DNA from: Calditrichota bacterium
Lineage (GTDB): Bacteria > Calditrichota > Calditrichia > Calditrichales > J004
Reading direction: 5' to 3'
Length of the DNA stretch: 64,000 nt
NCBI GenBank assembly: GCA_013112635.1
Contig: JABFGF010000001.1
Span: 1,054,001 to 1,118,000 of the forward strand
Part shown: positions 35,069-44,951 of the stretch, piece after piece
Numbering within the stretch: position 1 is the stretch's first letter
How the letters are laid out: every line of letters starts with the position of its first letter
Notes under the pieces: generated by a model
The model's database searches: none
Seen by the model: only the letters and a program-made list of their open reading frames with translations
What the model was told of the DNA's origin: nothing
Position numbers and translations under genes: made by a program

Positions 35069-37003
35069 TTATTTTAAAAATAACATCTTTTTTGTCAAAC
35101 TCTTATCTACCGTAATCAATTTGTAATAATATGTTCCAGAAGCCACTAAATTATTTGCATTATTTTTTCCATCCCAGTTTGCACTATGCAAAACACCAGC
35201 TTTCATTTTTTCATTTTTATAGATCGTTTTTACCAACCGCCCCATGTTATCGTAAATATTCAGAGATACAGAGCTGTTCTTGTCTATGCGAAACTGGATG
35301 TTGGTTGTAGGATTGAATGGGTTCGGATAGTTTTGCCCTAAGGAAAACTTATTAACTGTAGCCTCAAAATCATCCAGCCCCAAAGCAAAGTCTTGAATTT
35401 GTAGACTATCTATCACCCAGCCCCAGCCATTTTGCTGATCATCTGCAAACAATCTAAAACGGATTAAGATTGTGTCACCTGCATTAAATGTTTCAGATAA
35501 ATCTATGGAGTGTTGTTTAAATAGTTTTCTATATAAGCCTGCATTTGTCCAGGCATTCTCCCATTCAGGGAATAGACGCGAATCATATCCCGGTGCCAGG
35601 GGTTTCCACTCTTCACCATCTTTAGAAGCCTCAACAACCACATAATCTTTAAAATTCAAATCACCAAATTCACTACCCTCTTCACCTGGCTCTACAATCG
35701 CAACATCGGAATAAATCATTCTTGCATTTTCATCTTTTACAATTATGGGTTTAACCAAAGTAAAAATATGGTCTGTTGAATTTAGGTAATAATGTTTAGA
35801 ATGAATTGCCGTACTGAACCCAAATGTACGTGTTATTGAAAATAAATCTCCCACGAAATCATCAATCGGTGCATCTTCAAAGTCCGACAAATATGAGTCT
35901 ACAGGATTTTCAAATGAATAAACAACAATGGAAAGCTCATTGGAAACGGTTATCATTTCATCGAGAAAGGCATATATCCGAACTGGTATTTCTTTTGTTA
36001 TGGTAGAAGTATATTTTAAAACGAGTTCAAATTTAGTTTCTGTTATATTTGCGAAAGTTGTATCCTTCGTCCCATTGATTAATACCTGGACTGAATCAAA
36101 AATTGTAGATCCACCTGCAAGAAGAGTTAATTTTGAGTTGCTATAATTTGCAGTTTTGAGATAAGCTTTATTTGTTAATCCGGTTATACGCCGTAGTGAG
36201 TTATTGGTAAAACCGGAAATATATAATGTGTCCAATGAGGGTGTTATTGCAATTCCATTTGGTTGATTAAAAGTAGCTTTTTCAATTGTCCCATCTGCAC
36301 CACCTAATCCACCACCGGCAAACCAGGAAATTTCACCGGTTTCTTTATGAATTGTGTAAATTGTATGTTTGGTAATTCCAGTAGCATAAAATAATGAATC
36401 TGCTAAAACCATAAACCCAAGGCTTCCTTCTATTTGAGCAATAAGAGAAAGTGTTGTATCTGAGTTAACCTTAAAAATTTTCCCATCATTATAATTGGCG
36501 ACATACATTATACCATCAGCATCAAACTCAATATCGATTGGGCCATTTAAACCACCTCCGTTTATGAATACAGATAAATTCCCGGTTGTATCAACGACAC
36601 TAACACGGTTAATTCCATAATGTGTAATAAACATGTTGCCATCGCTATCAAAGTTTATGCAAGATGGCGTATTAATATTAGCAATCTCTAATGATTTTGA
36701 ACCATCACTTTTTACTTTGTAAACCTGGTTACTTTGGTGGCTTGGAATCCATAAAGTGCCTTCGCTGTCAAATGCTGTTCCATTTGGTGATGTAAACCCA
36801 TTGGCAAAAACTGAATGTTGGCCATCGGGAGTAACCTTTGTTACATTTTCACCAAAAAATTGTGAGCCATATAAATTGCCTTTGTCATCAAAAATCAATC
36901 CATCATTTATCAAACCGTTCGATGGAATTGTTTCTACTGTTTGCGAAAAAGAAAATGAAAACATAAAAATGAATAGCATTAAATAAGAAAACTTCAAAAA
37001 CAT
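35069..37003 (-). CDS. Secreted NHL/SMP-30-like propeller protein with sorting domain
   Basis: The ATG at 37003 (644 residues) is fixed by a perfect AAGGAGG just upstream, rather than the longer frame from 37024. After a signal peptide (FSFSFSQ) come about six repeats of the type 'GLIFDDKGNLYGSQFFGENVTKV', an SMP-30/NHL beta-propeller to about residue 280. A beta-sandwich region without a recognised name follows, including a segment (LPGYDSRLFPEWENAWTN) that looks like a choice-of-anchor or MAM-like domain. The C-terminus is a sorting domain (NYPNPFNPTTNIQF... KKMLFLK). It is probably exported to the cell surface or medium by the Por-type system; ligand unknown. Confidence 0.82.
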   Translation of the reverse strand: MFLKFSYLMLFIFMFSFSFSQTVETIPSNGLINDGLIFDDKGNLYGSQFFGENVTKVTPDGQHSVFANGFTSPNGTAFDSEGTLWIPSHQSNQVYKVKSDGSKSLEIANINTPSCINFDSDGNMFITHYGINRVSVVDTTGNLSVFINGGGLNGPIDIEFDADGIMYVANYNDGKIFKVNSDTTLSLIAQIEGSLGFMVLADSLFYATGITKHTIYTIHKETGEISWFAGGGLGGADGTIEKATFNQPNGIAITPSLDTLYISGFTNNSLRRITGLTNKAYLKTANYSNSKLTLLAGGSTIFDSVQVLINGTKDTTFANITETKFELVLKYTSTITKEIPVRIYAFLDEMITVSNELSIVVYSFENPVDSYLSDFEDAPIDDFVGDLFSITRTFGFSTAIHSKHYYLNSTDHIFTLVKPIIVKDENARMIYSDVAIVEPGEEGSEFGDLNFKDYVVVEASKDGEEWKPLAPGYDSRLFPEWENAWTNAGLYRKLFKQHSIDLSETFNAGDTILIRFRLFADDQQNGWGWVIDSLQIQDFALGLDDFEATVNKFSLGQNYPNPFNPTTNIQFRIDKNSSVSLNIYDNMGRLVKTIYKNEKMKAGVLHSANWDGKNNANNLVASGTYYYKLITVDKSLTKKMLFLK

Positions 37004-37060
37004 TAAATCCTCCTTAAATTTCAATTATTGTCGTTGGTCAATAATAAGCTCATTTTTAAA

Positions 37061-37098
37061 GGAGTTCGGTCGGTATTATAAATCCGAACCTCTTTTTT
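37061..37098 (-). terminator. Probable terminator after the AraC regulator gene
   Basis: GGAGTTCGG (37061-37069) and CCGAACCTC (37084-37092) pair with one mismatch or bulge. On the minus strand the hairpin lies about 30 bases past the regulator's stop; on the plus strand it is followed by six T. Confidence 0.5.
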
Positions 37099-37124
37099 AC
37101 AAAGATGGGAACGAAATCTAAAAA

Positions 37125-38225
37125 TTAATTTAGGTTTCTTAGATACTCTTTGGGAGTGAGTTGGGTTAATTTTTTAAATGCAGTGTTAAATGTTGTTTTA
37201 GAATTAAAACCGGACTCGTGAGCAATTGCTAATAAGGTGAGGTTTTTATAATTCTCCATCCGACTCAATTTTTTAAACTCTTCGATGCGGTATGCATTTA
37301 TATAATCTGAGAAATTCTTTTTAAATTGCTCATTTATCAGGCGGGATAATTGATGAACTGGCAGATTACTTATTTCCGATAATTTTGGAAGCGTTAATTG
37401 AGGATCAAGAAATGGCTTGCTTTTTTCCATTTTGTTTTCCAGAACTTTTGCTAATTCCTCAAAGTCATTCTCCGAAGTTACATTTTTTCCGTTTTGTTGA
37501 ACGGGCTCTTTTATAAAAATTTCAGGATGACCCATTGCATAATAAGCCATTACAAATGCAATCAACGAAAGTATAACCCAGGTTAATTGATAACCAAGAT
37601 AATTTGGCAAGAATACTAAACCAACCTTTGAAGCTATAAATGAAAAAGACCAAACAAGTATAACAGCAGCGCCAACGATAATCATACTTCGCACAAATTG
37701 GTAAATATACTGGAACGAAAGATATTCCTTTGATTCCTGTTCGTATCTAATAAGCAAATTCCAATTCAAAAAAATATAAACACTATTTTGAATTATTGCC
37801 CCAATCTCAATGACATCAAAAAAGAGAAAGTTTGACTGAAGAGTTAAATTAATTTCTGCTCGATTTGAAATAAGGAGCGGTGATATTAAAATAATGTGTA
37901 GGCAAGCCGGAATAAAATGCAGCCATTTTTTCGCAGATGATGTTTGAATTATATTTAAGTATTTCTGAAGATAAAAATAAAACAGGGGGCCATAAACAAA
38001 AATAATAAAGTCCCCAAATATCAATAATTTAAAAGTAAGGATAGTTAATTTTTCAAGATATACCACTCTGCCAATTAAAGTTAATGTTACTAGAAATATA
38101 ATCAGTCTTAATGAATTGTTGGAACTATTGACCTTTTGTTTTTTTAAGGATAAAGAAAGTAGGATTACTATTCCTTGTAAAACACCAAATAAAATTAAGA
38201 ATGAAAACCAGTTAATATTTGCCAT
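37125..38225 (-). CDS. Membrane-bound AraC-family transcriptional regulator
   Basis: A 366-residue protein. Residues 1-230 hold six or seven hydrophobic helices (WFSFLILFGVLQGIVILL to the last near AYYAMGHPE). After a linker, residues about 265-366 form an AraC-type DNA-binding domain with two helix-turn-helix motifs: LPVHQLSRLINEQFKKNFSDY and the more conserved LTLLAIAHESGFNSKTTFN, then FKKLTQLTPKEYLR. Regulators of this design occur widely in Bacteroidetes and probably read a membrane signal. The target genes are unknown; the neighbouring sorting-domain protein is downstream on the same strand, after a likely terminator. Confidence 0.88.
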   Translation of the reverse strand: MANINWFSFLILFGVLQGIVILLSLSLKKQKVNSSNNSLRLIIFLVTLTLIGRVVYLEKLTILTFKLLIFGDFIIFVYGPLFYFYLQKYLNIIQTSSAKKWLHFIPACLHIILISPLLISNRAEINLTLQSNFLFFDVIEIGAIIQNSVYIFLNWNLLIRYEQESKEYLSFQYIYQFVRSMIIVGAAVILVWSFSFIASKVGLVFLPNYLGYQLTWVILSLIAFVMAYYAMGHPEIFIKEPVQQNGKNVTSENDFEELAKVLENKMEKSKPFLDPQLTLPKLSEISNLPVHQLSRLINEQFKKNFSDYINAYRIEEFKKLSRMENYKNLTLLAIAHESGFNSKTTFNTAFKKLTQLTPKEYLRNLN

Positions 38226-38338
38226 AAACTTATATTACGTGATAAAAATATTTTATTATATCATGATTGTGTAAATAGTAATATTTAGTTTTTAATCTGT
38301 AGCTGTTAGAAATATTGATGGGATTTCGGTAAACACTT

Positions 38339-39481
38339 CTATTCATTTTTTATTTGATACTTTATAACCTCAAAAAGATGGTCAAAATCACTTTTATCAT
38401 TATATAAATGCGGTGCTACTCGGATTGAGCTACCACGCACACTTACGCTTATTTTTTCACATTTTAATTTTTGGATTAGATTATTCGGGACACCTGAACT
38501 GAACCGTAACCCCATAAGATGCCCTGCCCTTTTCGGGATTGGAGTAACTGAGAGTCCAAGTTTGGTCGCCTCTTCCTCGGCATAACTTGTAAATTTTGAA
38601 AGTGTCGAATAAATATTTTCCACACCCCAGTCCAAAATCTGCTCCAAAGCATTTATGGCCATTGGCACCAAGGCAAAATTGCTTTTCTCACCAACATCAA
38701 ATCTGGAAGCTCCCTCTTGAAGTTCATCCGTATAATTAACAAGGCCGCTAAAATCTTCGCTGCCTTTGCGGCTCATCCAACCAAACTCCAAAGGTTTGCC
38801 TGTATGATATTTTGGATCGACATACATGTAAGTTATGCTGTATGGCCCAAGCAACCATTTGTAAGCAGCGCTTATCAGGAAGTCAGGTTTTATTTTTTGA
38901 ACATCAAAAGGACACGCGCCAACAGATTGTGTAGCATCAACAACGAGAGCAGCGTTTACTTCATCACATCGGTGACGGACTTGAACTAAATCAATAAAAC
39001 TGCCATCTGTCCAATGGGCTTGCGGCAAAGCGACGACATCAGTTTTATTATTTATAGTAGAAATGATAACTGAGGTCCAATCTTTATCAACCGGTCGTTC
39101 AATTGTAATAAGTTGTGCCTCTGTTCTTTTTACCACTTCAATCCAAGAGTAAATATTTGATGGGAATTGTTCAGCCAAAACAACTATGTTTGCACCTTTG
39201 TTTATCTGAATATTTTTAACGGCTGTTTCTATCCCATAACTAACAGATGGGATCAGGGCAATTGAATTCTTATCAGCATTTACTATTTTTGCATATAATG
39301 ATTTCAACTTTTCCGGTGGTTCATAAAAATCTGGCATAGTGATATCCCATGGATGCTCTTTTTTTGTTATACTAATTTTTCCGACTTCACTGACACTTTT
39401 TAATTGCGGGCCCATATAAGCGCAGTTTAAGTAGGTCACATCATCAGGTATGTTAAAAAGCCTTTTTTGGTTGGAAATCAT
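38339..39481 (-). CDS. Class V aminotransferase / cysteine desulfurase-like enzyme
   Basis: A 380-residue fold-type I PLP enzyme. The cofactor Lys sits in SAAYKWLLGPYS (about residue 209), with the preceding ALVVDATQSVGA holding the Asp that contacts the pyridine nitrogen. SVRGSSIRVAPHLYN near the end has the Arg that binds the substrate carboxylate. It resembles isopenicillin-N-epimerase-like and kynureninase-like members more than IscS; no reactive Cys loop is seen. The exact reaction is unknown. The ATG follows the stop of the AmrS gene with no gap, so the two are translated together. Confidence 0.82.
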   Translation of the reverse strand: MISNQKRLFNIPDDVTYLNCAYMGPQLKSVSEVGKISITKKEHPWDITMPDFYEPPEKLKSLYAKIVNADKNSIALIPSVSYGIETAVKNIQINKGANIVVLAEQFPSNIYSWIEVVKRTEAQLITIERPVDKDWTSVIISTINNKTDVVALPQAHWTDGSFIDLVQVRHRCDEVNAALVVDATQSVGACPFDVQKIKPDFLISAAYKWLLGPYSITYMYVDPKYHTGKPLEFGWMSRKGSEDFSGLVNYTDELQEGASRFDVGEKSNFALVPMAINALEQILDWGVENIYSTLSKFTSYAEEEATKLGLSVTPIPKRAGHLMGLRFSSGVPNNLIQKLKCEKISVSVRGSSIRVAPHLYNDKSDFDHLFEVIKYQIKNE

Positions 39482-39482
39482 T

Positions 39483-40487
39483 TTACTCCTGGATTATTTT
39501 TAATTGATATCCGCAGCCTGGACATTCTTTATTTATAAGATTATTTTCTGTTATTGCATGCCAATCTCGTTTGATAAGAAGTTCATCACAATTAGGGCAA
39601 TAGGTGTTGCTGCCATCACCTAAAACATTACCGGTATAAACATGGAGAAGGCCACAATCTTGTGCAACAGCCCTGGCTTTTTCCAAAGTTTTTATCGGCG
39701 TCCGGTCAAGATGGGTCATTTTGAAATCTGGGTGAAAAGCACTAAAATGAATCGGGATTTCGTTGCCAAGATTATCGAGAATCCATTTGCACATGTCACT
39801 GATTTCCTGCATATCATCATTTTGAGTTGGAATAACTAGGTTGGTAATTTCAATCCAGATACCAAGATTTTTTAATTCTTTAATAGCGTCTAATACGGGC
39901 TGTAAATGTGACAAAGTTATTTTATGATAGAATTCTTCTGTGAAGGCTTTTAAGTCAATATTAGCTGCATCCATATTTTCATACACTTCAGGAATAACTT
40001 CAAGCGCAATATAACCTGCCGTAACCATTACATTTTTAAGATTATTTTGCCGAGCCAATTTTGCAATATCCATTGCATATTCAGCCCAAATGGTTGGATC
40101 ATTATATGTGTAAGCGATACTGGAACAATTATTTCGAATAGCGCTTTGAACCGCTGTTTCCGGCATAAACTCCCCTGCTCTGTCCTGATCATATTTTGCT
40201 TTGGAGATATCCCAGTTTTGGCAAAACTTACAGCCCAAATTACATCCAGCCGTTCCAATAGATAAAATATCCGTTCCGGGAAGAAAATGAAAAAGTGGTT
40301 TCTTTTCGATGGGATCGATATGAACGGCGTAAGGTTTTCCATAAGCCAGGTTATAAAGTTTGCCACCGATGTTTTTACGGATAAAACAAAACCCGGTTTG
40401 CCCTTCCCCAATCTTGCAATCACGCGGACAAAGATAACAATGGACTTTATTATTCGGTATTTCTTTAAAGAATTGTGCCAATTTCAT
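39483..40487 (-). CDS. amrS: AmmeMemoRadiSam system radical SAM enzyme
   Basis: A 334-residue radical SAM protein. The cluster motif C82-x3-C86-x2-C89 (AGCNLGCKFCQNW) is standard. Before it lies the family's N-terminal CYLCPRDCKIGEGQTGFC, a second Cys-rich site shared with pyruvate-formate-lyase-activase-like AmrS enzymes. IAYTYNDPTIWAEYA and the motif VMVTAGYI follow. The C-terminal CPNCDELL ... ECPGCGYQ forms a zinc-ribbon-like end. AmrS is predicted to modify a substrate together with Memo and AMMECR1 proteins; neither is present in this window. It leads a two-gene unit with the class V aminotransferase. Confidence 0.88.
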   Translation of the reverse strand: MKLAQFFKEIPNNKVHCYLCPRDCKIGEGQTGFCFIRKNIGGKLYNLAYGKPYAVHIDPIEKKPLFHFLPGTDILSIGTAGCNLGCKFCQNWDISKAKYDQDRAGEFMPETAVQSAIRNNCSSIAYTYNDPTIWAEYAMDIAKLARQNNLKNVMVTAGYIALEVIPEVYENMDAANIDLKAFTEEFYHKITLSHLQPVLDAIKELKNLGIWIEITNLVIPTQNDDMQEISDMCKWILDNLGNEIPIHFSAFHPDFKMTHLDRTPIKTLEKARAVAQDCGLLHVYTGNVLGDGSNTYCPNCDELLIKRDWHAITENNLINKECPGCGYQLKIIQE

Positions 40488-40636
40488 AATTACAGATTAT
40501 ACAAAAAAAAGAGTAGAAAGGGCTAATGAAATAAATCAAACAGAATTTATGTTAAGCGAAATAATTATAGCCCTGCCTGATATATTATCATTATTTTATT
40601 TATTAAATTACCTCATTTTCCTGAAAGGATTTTACA

Positions 40637-41812
40637 GTGACGCAAAAACGTATTGAATCAATCGACCTGTTACGAGGTGTGGTAATGGTTATTATGGTAC
40701 TGGATCATGCGCGGGTATTTTTAAATTACGGTATGTTTTTCTCTGAACCAACAAACATGGAAACGACAACTTCAATTCTCTTTTTTACCCGCTGGATTAC
40801 CCACTTCTGTGCCCCAGTTTTTGTTTTCCTGGCCGGGACTTCTGCATTTTTATATGGTTCAAAAAAAGAAAGTAAAAAGGATGTCTCTTTATTCTTGTTT
40901 ACTCGTGGGCTTTGGTTAATTTTGCTGGAAGTAACTTTAATGAACTTCGGTTGGTTTTTTGACATTGGTTTTTCGCTAACTGTTTTCCAGGTAATTTTTG
41001 CTATTGGTTTTAGTATGGTGTGTTTAGCCGGTTTTATCTATCTACCCAACAAAATTCTATTAGTGCTTGGTATCATTCTTGTTGCCGGACATAATTTTCT
41101 CGATCCGGTTACATTTAACGGCTCCGGCGTAAAAGATATCCTGTGGTATTTATTACATCAACAAAATTATGTGAATTCTTCCGGAGGCGTGTTTTATTTT
41201 TATTACCCGGTTATTCCATGGGTTGGATTAATGATATTGGGTTATTTATTTGGCGGATTTTATGTAAAAGGATATGACCAGGCGAAACGAAAAAAAGCGC
41301 TTCTATGGATAGGGGTTTCTTCAATTGCTTTATTTATTCTGCTTCGGGCAATTAATATTTACGGTGATCTTGTTCCCTGGAGTGAGCAAAAAGACAGCCT
41401 GTTTACATTAATGTCATTTTTTAATACTACGAAATATCCACCATCATTATTGTTTTTATTGATGACTATTGGCCCTTCATTGCTTTTTCTATATTTCACA
41501 GAAAATATTAAAAACAAAATCACAGATGCCCTTGTTGTTTTTGGCCGGGTACCTTTGTTCTTTTATGTGGTTCATATTTACCTGATACACCTTTTGGCAC
41601 TTCTTGGCGCCGCTTTTAGTGGTTTGCTGTGGACAAACCTTGCTATAACAGCCGAAGGTTTTTTTGCAGGAACTTTGGCAAGTTATGGGTTTAATCTAGT
41701 GGTTGTTTACATTTCCTGGATTGTTGTTGTTTTATTTCTATTTCCATTTTGTTCAAAATATAATCAGTATAAAACTAACAACAGAAGCAAGTGGTGGCTT
41801 AGCTATTTATAA
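40637..41812 (+). CDS. DUF1624/HGSNAT-like membrane acyltransferase
   Basis: A 391-residue protein with ten or so membrane segments. The start SIDLLRGVVMVIMVLDHAR is the hallmark of the heparan-alpha-glucosaminide N-acetyltransferase catalytic domain family (DUF1624/PF07786), whose conserved His in the LDHAR motif is thought to carry the acetyl group across the membrane. Further conserved pieces are HFCAPVFVFLAGTSAFL and the FYYPVIPWVGLMILGYLFG segment. The start is GTG with AAAGGAT upstream. It probably acetylates a cell-envelope glycan; the substrate is not known. It precedes the DUF6090 cluster by 48 bases and could share its promoter. Confidence 0.85.
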   Translation: MTQKRIESIDLLRGVVMVIMVLDHARVFLNYGMFFSEPTNMETTTSILFFTRWITHFCAPVFVFLAGTSAFLYGSKKESKKDVSLFLFTRGLWLILLEVTLMNFGWFFDIGFSLTVFQVIFAIGFSMVCLAGFIYLPNKILLVLGIILVAGHNFLDPVTFNGSGVKDILWYLLHQQNYVNSSGGVFYFYYPVIPWVGLMILGYLFGGFYVKGYDQAKRKKALLWIGVSSIALFILLRAINIYGDLVPWSEQKDSLFTLMSFFNTTKYPPSLLFLLMTIGPSLLFLYFTENIKNKITDALVVFGRVPLFFYVVHIYLIHLLALLGAAFSGLLWTNLAITAEGFFAGTLASYGFNLVVVYISWIVVVLFLFPFCSKYNQYKTNNRSKWWLSYL

Positions 41813-41860
41813 TTTTTACTAATTTCATCTAATCATGAAAAGTAACGTAAAGGAAAATAA

Positions 41861-42592
41861 ATGCTAAAATTCTTTAGAAATATCCGCAAACAACTGGCTG
41901 CAAAAAACAAGGTGACAAAATACCTTTGGTACGCTATTGGCGAGATCCTGTTGGTGGTGATTGGAATTTTAGTTGCTTTACAAGTTAATAATTGGAATGA
42001 AAATCAGAAAGCCAAGGTAAAAGAAACAAAAGTGCTTAATCAATTGGTGGATGGCCTTACTTTAGACAGAGATAAGTTGGAGAAGGAGCTTAAAAAGCTA
42101 AAAAAGGTTCAATATTCTATCAAAGAGCTGGAGAAAGTATTAGATGATCCTGATAATCCATATAACGCAGAATTAGACACCCTTTTTGGAATGGTTTATG
42201 GAATGAGAAACATAACATTGAATAAAGCTTTTTACGAAGATCTCAAAACATCAGGGATTCATTTAATAAAAAATGAAAAGATCCGGAGAAAAATTGTACA
42301 CCTTTTTGAAAATAACTATGCCCAGGTGTTCACCTTGAAAAATTTTGAAATTCATGTCAATGATGTGATAAGACCTTACTATCTAAATAATTTTCAAAAA
42401 ATTGAGTTTTCAGTTTCAGCACAGCCTATAGACTATAACAAAATCTGGAATGATCCCTATTACAAGAATATTGTTAACTATAGATATAAAACCTTAGAAA
42501 TTAATCACATTGCTTTTTTTACCAAAACGATAAAAGCGATCAATTCATTATTTGAAGAGATTGAGCCATATCTAAAAGAAAGAAATCAATAA
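41861..42592 (+). CDS. DUF6090 family membrane-anchored protein, copy 1
   Basis: A 243-residue protein, first of four tandem paralogues. The N-terminus MLKFFRNIRKQLA is basic and amphipathic, followed by a single membrane helix (YAIGEILLVVIGILVALQVNNW, about residues 24-45). The remaining 200 residues are mostly helical, with coiled-coil-like heptads (LEKELKKLKKVQYSIKELE), and should lie outside the cytoplasm by the positive-inside rule. Function unknown. The family is common in Bacteroidetes-related genomes and often occurs in clusters. AAAGGAAA lies before the ATG. Confidence 0.8.
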   Translation: MLKFFRNIRKQLAAKNKVTKYLWYAIGEILLVVIGILVALQVNNWNENQKAKVKETKVLNQLVDGLTLDRDKLEKELKKLKKVQYSIKELEKVLDDPDNPYNAELDTLFGMVYGMRNITLNKAFYEDLKTSGIHLIKNEKIRRKIVHLFENNYAQVFTLKNFEIHVNDVIRPYYLNNFQKIEFSVSAQPIDYNKIWNDPYYKNIVNYRYKTLEINHIAFFTKTIKAINSLFEEIEPYLKERNQ

Positions 42593-42615
42593 TTATTTTA
42601 TAAGGTATCAAAAAT

Positions 42616-43386
42616 ATGCTAAGATTCTTCAGAAATATCCGCAAACAACAAGCCACTGAAAATAAAGTGGTCAAATATCTGCGCTACGCTATTGGTGAAA
42701 TCCTACTGGTAGTAATTGGGATTTTGATTGCACTGCAGATTAACAATTGGAATCAAGAACAAATTCGAAGAACAAAAGAAATTGAGATTCTTAAGGCATT
42801 TGATAAACAACTTAAGGATGACCTTAAAGAATTTGAAGAAAGCCTTGCAATGCATAAAAATTCAAAGTCATCTATGAATATTATTCTAAACCATTTACAA
42901 AATGATTTGCCAAATAATGACTCACTAAAGTATCACTTCTTTGCAACTACCAATGTTTGGTTAACATCCGGGCTTAACAATGGAGTATTTGAAACTTTAA
43001 AATCCATTGGCCTGGATTTAATCTCTAATCAGGAACTAAGGAATGACATTGTGATTTTTTATGACGACTCGGATGAGTGGATAGTAAGTTTTGAAACGAA
43101 ATATGCAGACATTGTTTTTGATGCAAGCAAAAATATATTAAATACCCGATTTCGTGATTTTTGGAATGGAGACTATACGGTTGTTGATAATGACTTTTCA
43201 GGAGAAATGGTTCCCATTAATTATGAAAAATTAAAGCATGACCAGGAATATTTATATTTTGTTCGCACCCTTAGAAATGAAATGGGTTGGCTTATTGAAA
43301 GGCCAATAAAAGATGCACAGAGGAAGACAATAAATTTGCTTAAAAAGATTAAAACAGAACTTAAAATACTTGAAAAACCAGAATAA
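42616..43386 (+). CDS. DUF6090 family membrane-anchored protein, copy 2
   Basis: A 256-residue paralogue, 23 bases after copy 1. The first 48 residues are nearly the same as in the other copies (RFFRNIRKQQATENKV, then the membrane helix GEILLVVIGILIALQINNW), while the rest is only weakly alike. The C-terminal part is helical with a shared 'NNGVFETLKSIGLDLISNQELR' type motif, corresponding to 'NKAFYEDLKTSGIHLIKNEKIR' in copy 1. That motif is the main conserved feature of the outer domain. Function unknown. Confidence 0.8.
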   Translation: MLRFFRNIRKQQATENKVVKYLRYAIGEILLVVIGILIALQINNWNQEQIRRTKEIEILKAFDKQLKDDLKEFEESLAMHKNSKSSMNIILNHLQNDLPNNDSLKYHFFATTNVWLTSGLNNGVFETLKSIGLDLISNQELRNDIVIFYDDSDEWIVSFETKYADIVFDASKNILNTRFRDFWNGDYTVVDNDFSGEMVPINYEKLKHDQEYLYFVRTLRNEMGWLIERPIKDAQRKTINLLKKIKTELKILEKPE

Positions 43387-43400
43387 AATGAAAGAAATCA

Positions 43401-44129
43401 ATGATAAGATTCTTTAGAAATATCCGTAGACAGCTTGCCGCGGAAAATAAAGTGGCCAAATACCTTCGTTATGCCCTTGGTGAAATCTTGCTGGTAGTTA
43501 TTGGAATTTTAATTGCCTTGCAGATTAACAACTGGAATGAGCAGCGAAAGATTAACAAAGCTGAACAAACAATACTAAATGATTTAAAAATAGAAATCGC
43601 TTCAAATATTAAATCTCTTAAAGCATTAACCACTGAGCATCGTAATTCTCTGGATAGTGCACAAAAATTAAGACAACTATTTAATGACAAATCGCAATTG
43701 ACCAAGATTTCAAACAATACGATTATGAATTATGTCTGGGCTTTAAAAGGCAAAAATTATTATATGGAAAAAGGAATTCTTAATTCTATCCTATCTTCAG
43801 GTCAAATAAATGCAATACAAAATAAAAAGCTTAAATATCTTTTAGCCTCATTGATAGATGTTACTGAAGAAAAAATGGCCGTTACGAATTATGTTAGAAA
43901 TATGGGAAATGAGATTTTGCTAAAATCGGTTTATCCCAAAGCTATAGCGCTAAATATGAGTGAAGGTAAGGGAAAAAATGATGCCCGAAATCTCTTCAAT
44001 GTCCCTGAATTTTGGTTGGTAGTCAGAGGGACATTTATTGAGAACCGGCAGATAGCTCTAAAAAATGAAGAGGAACTGAAGAGGATATATGAACAGGTTT
44101 TAAATTTGATAAAAGGTGAAAATATATAA
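43401..44129 (+). CDS. DUF6090 family membrane-anchored protein, copy 3
   Basis: A 242-residue paralogue, 14 bases after copy 2. It has the same N-terminal block (IRFFRNIRRQLAAENKVAKY and the membrane helix), then a helical outer domain with MEKGILNSILSSGQINAIQ in the place of the shared 'L.S.G.L..I.N..L' motif. The C-terminal third is shorter and more basic. Tight spacing suggests one transcript for the whole cluster. Confidence 0.8.
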   Translation: MIRFFRNIRRQLAAENKVAKYLRYALGEILLVVIGILIALQINNWNEQRKINKAEQTILNDLKIEIASNIKSLKALTTEHRNSLDSAQKLRQLFNDKSQLTKISNNTIMNYVWALKGKNYYMEKGILNSILSSGQINAIQNKKLKYLLASLIDVTEEKMAVTNYVRNMGNEILLKSVYPKAIALNMSEGKGKNDARNLFNVPEFWLVVRGTFIENRQIALKNEEELKRIYEQVLNLIKGENI

Positions 44130-44150
44130 AAATAATGATGGTTAATTAAT

Positions 44151-44951
44151 ATGCTAAAATTCTTTAGAAATATCCGTAGACAACTTGCCACGGAAAATAA
44201 AGTGGCTAAGTACCTGCGTTATGCCATTGGGGAAATTCTTTTAGTAGTAATTGGGATTTTGATTGCACTGCAGATTAACAATTGGAATGAGAGTAGAAAA
44301 GATCGCATAAAAGAAAACTCTATCCTTAATCAATTGCTGATAGAGTTTAAAAGTAATCTTGATCAATTGGATAATAAAATTTTTATCCGGGAAGAAATCG
44401 TGAAATCTGCTTCTAATATTTTGCAATATATTGATTCGCCTAAAAAAAATAAAGATAGTACTGATTTTCATATAGCCGTGACAATTGGTTATGCAACGTT
44501 TGATCCGATCGTAAATGATTTGGCCAAATCTGGAAACTTGCGATTAATAAAAAGTGATAGTTTAAAGCAACTATTGTCCTTTTGGACAAGCGAAGTAGTT
44601 CAGATAACTGAGTCGGAAGAAACATGGAAAAAATATAGAGATGAAGTATATCTTCCTTTTCTAATTGAGCATTACCAACTAAGAACGGGAAGAAACAAAC
44701 TGATAAAAAGTAATTATTTAAAAAAGTTTCAGATTGACAAAAAAGCTGTAAGCCCTTTATTTAAATCAGGTATCGGTAATACAAAGCATAATGAGGATTT
44801 TACCAGGCTCCTGCTGCATCCTGATTATGAAGATCATCTTGTTAGATGCATCATCACAAATAACATAGCAAATGTCCAATCAGTTATTTTAAGAAAACGA
44901 ATTGTTGAAATTTTAGATTTATTAGATATAGAGATAAAAGAAAATGAATAA
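44151..44951 (+). CDS. DUF6090 family membrane-anchored protein, copy 4
   Basis: A 266-residue paralogue, 21 bases after copy 3. The N-terminal block LKFFRNIRRQLATENKVAKY and the membrane helix are almost identical to copy 3. The outer domain keeps the motif as FDPIVNDLAKSGNLRLIKSD. Its stop codon overlaps the ATG of a fifth, broken copy in the arrangement TAATG. Function unknown. Confidence 0.8.
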   Translation: MLKFFRNIRRQLATENKVAKYLRYAIGEILLVVIGILIALQINNWNESRKDRIKENSILNQLLIEFKSNLDQLDNKIFIREEIVKSASNILQYIDSPKKNKDSTDFHIAVTIGYATFDPIVNDLAKSGNLRLIKSDSLKQLLSFWTSEVVQITESEETWKKYRDEVYLPFLIEHYQLRTGRNKLIKSNYLKKFQIDKKAVSPLFKSGIGNTKHNEDFTRLLLHPDYEDHLVRCIITNNIANVQSVILRKRIVEILDLLDIEIKENE

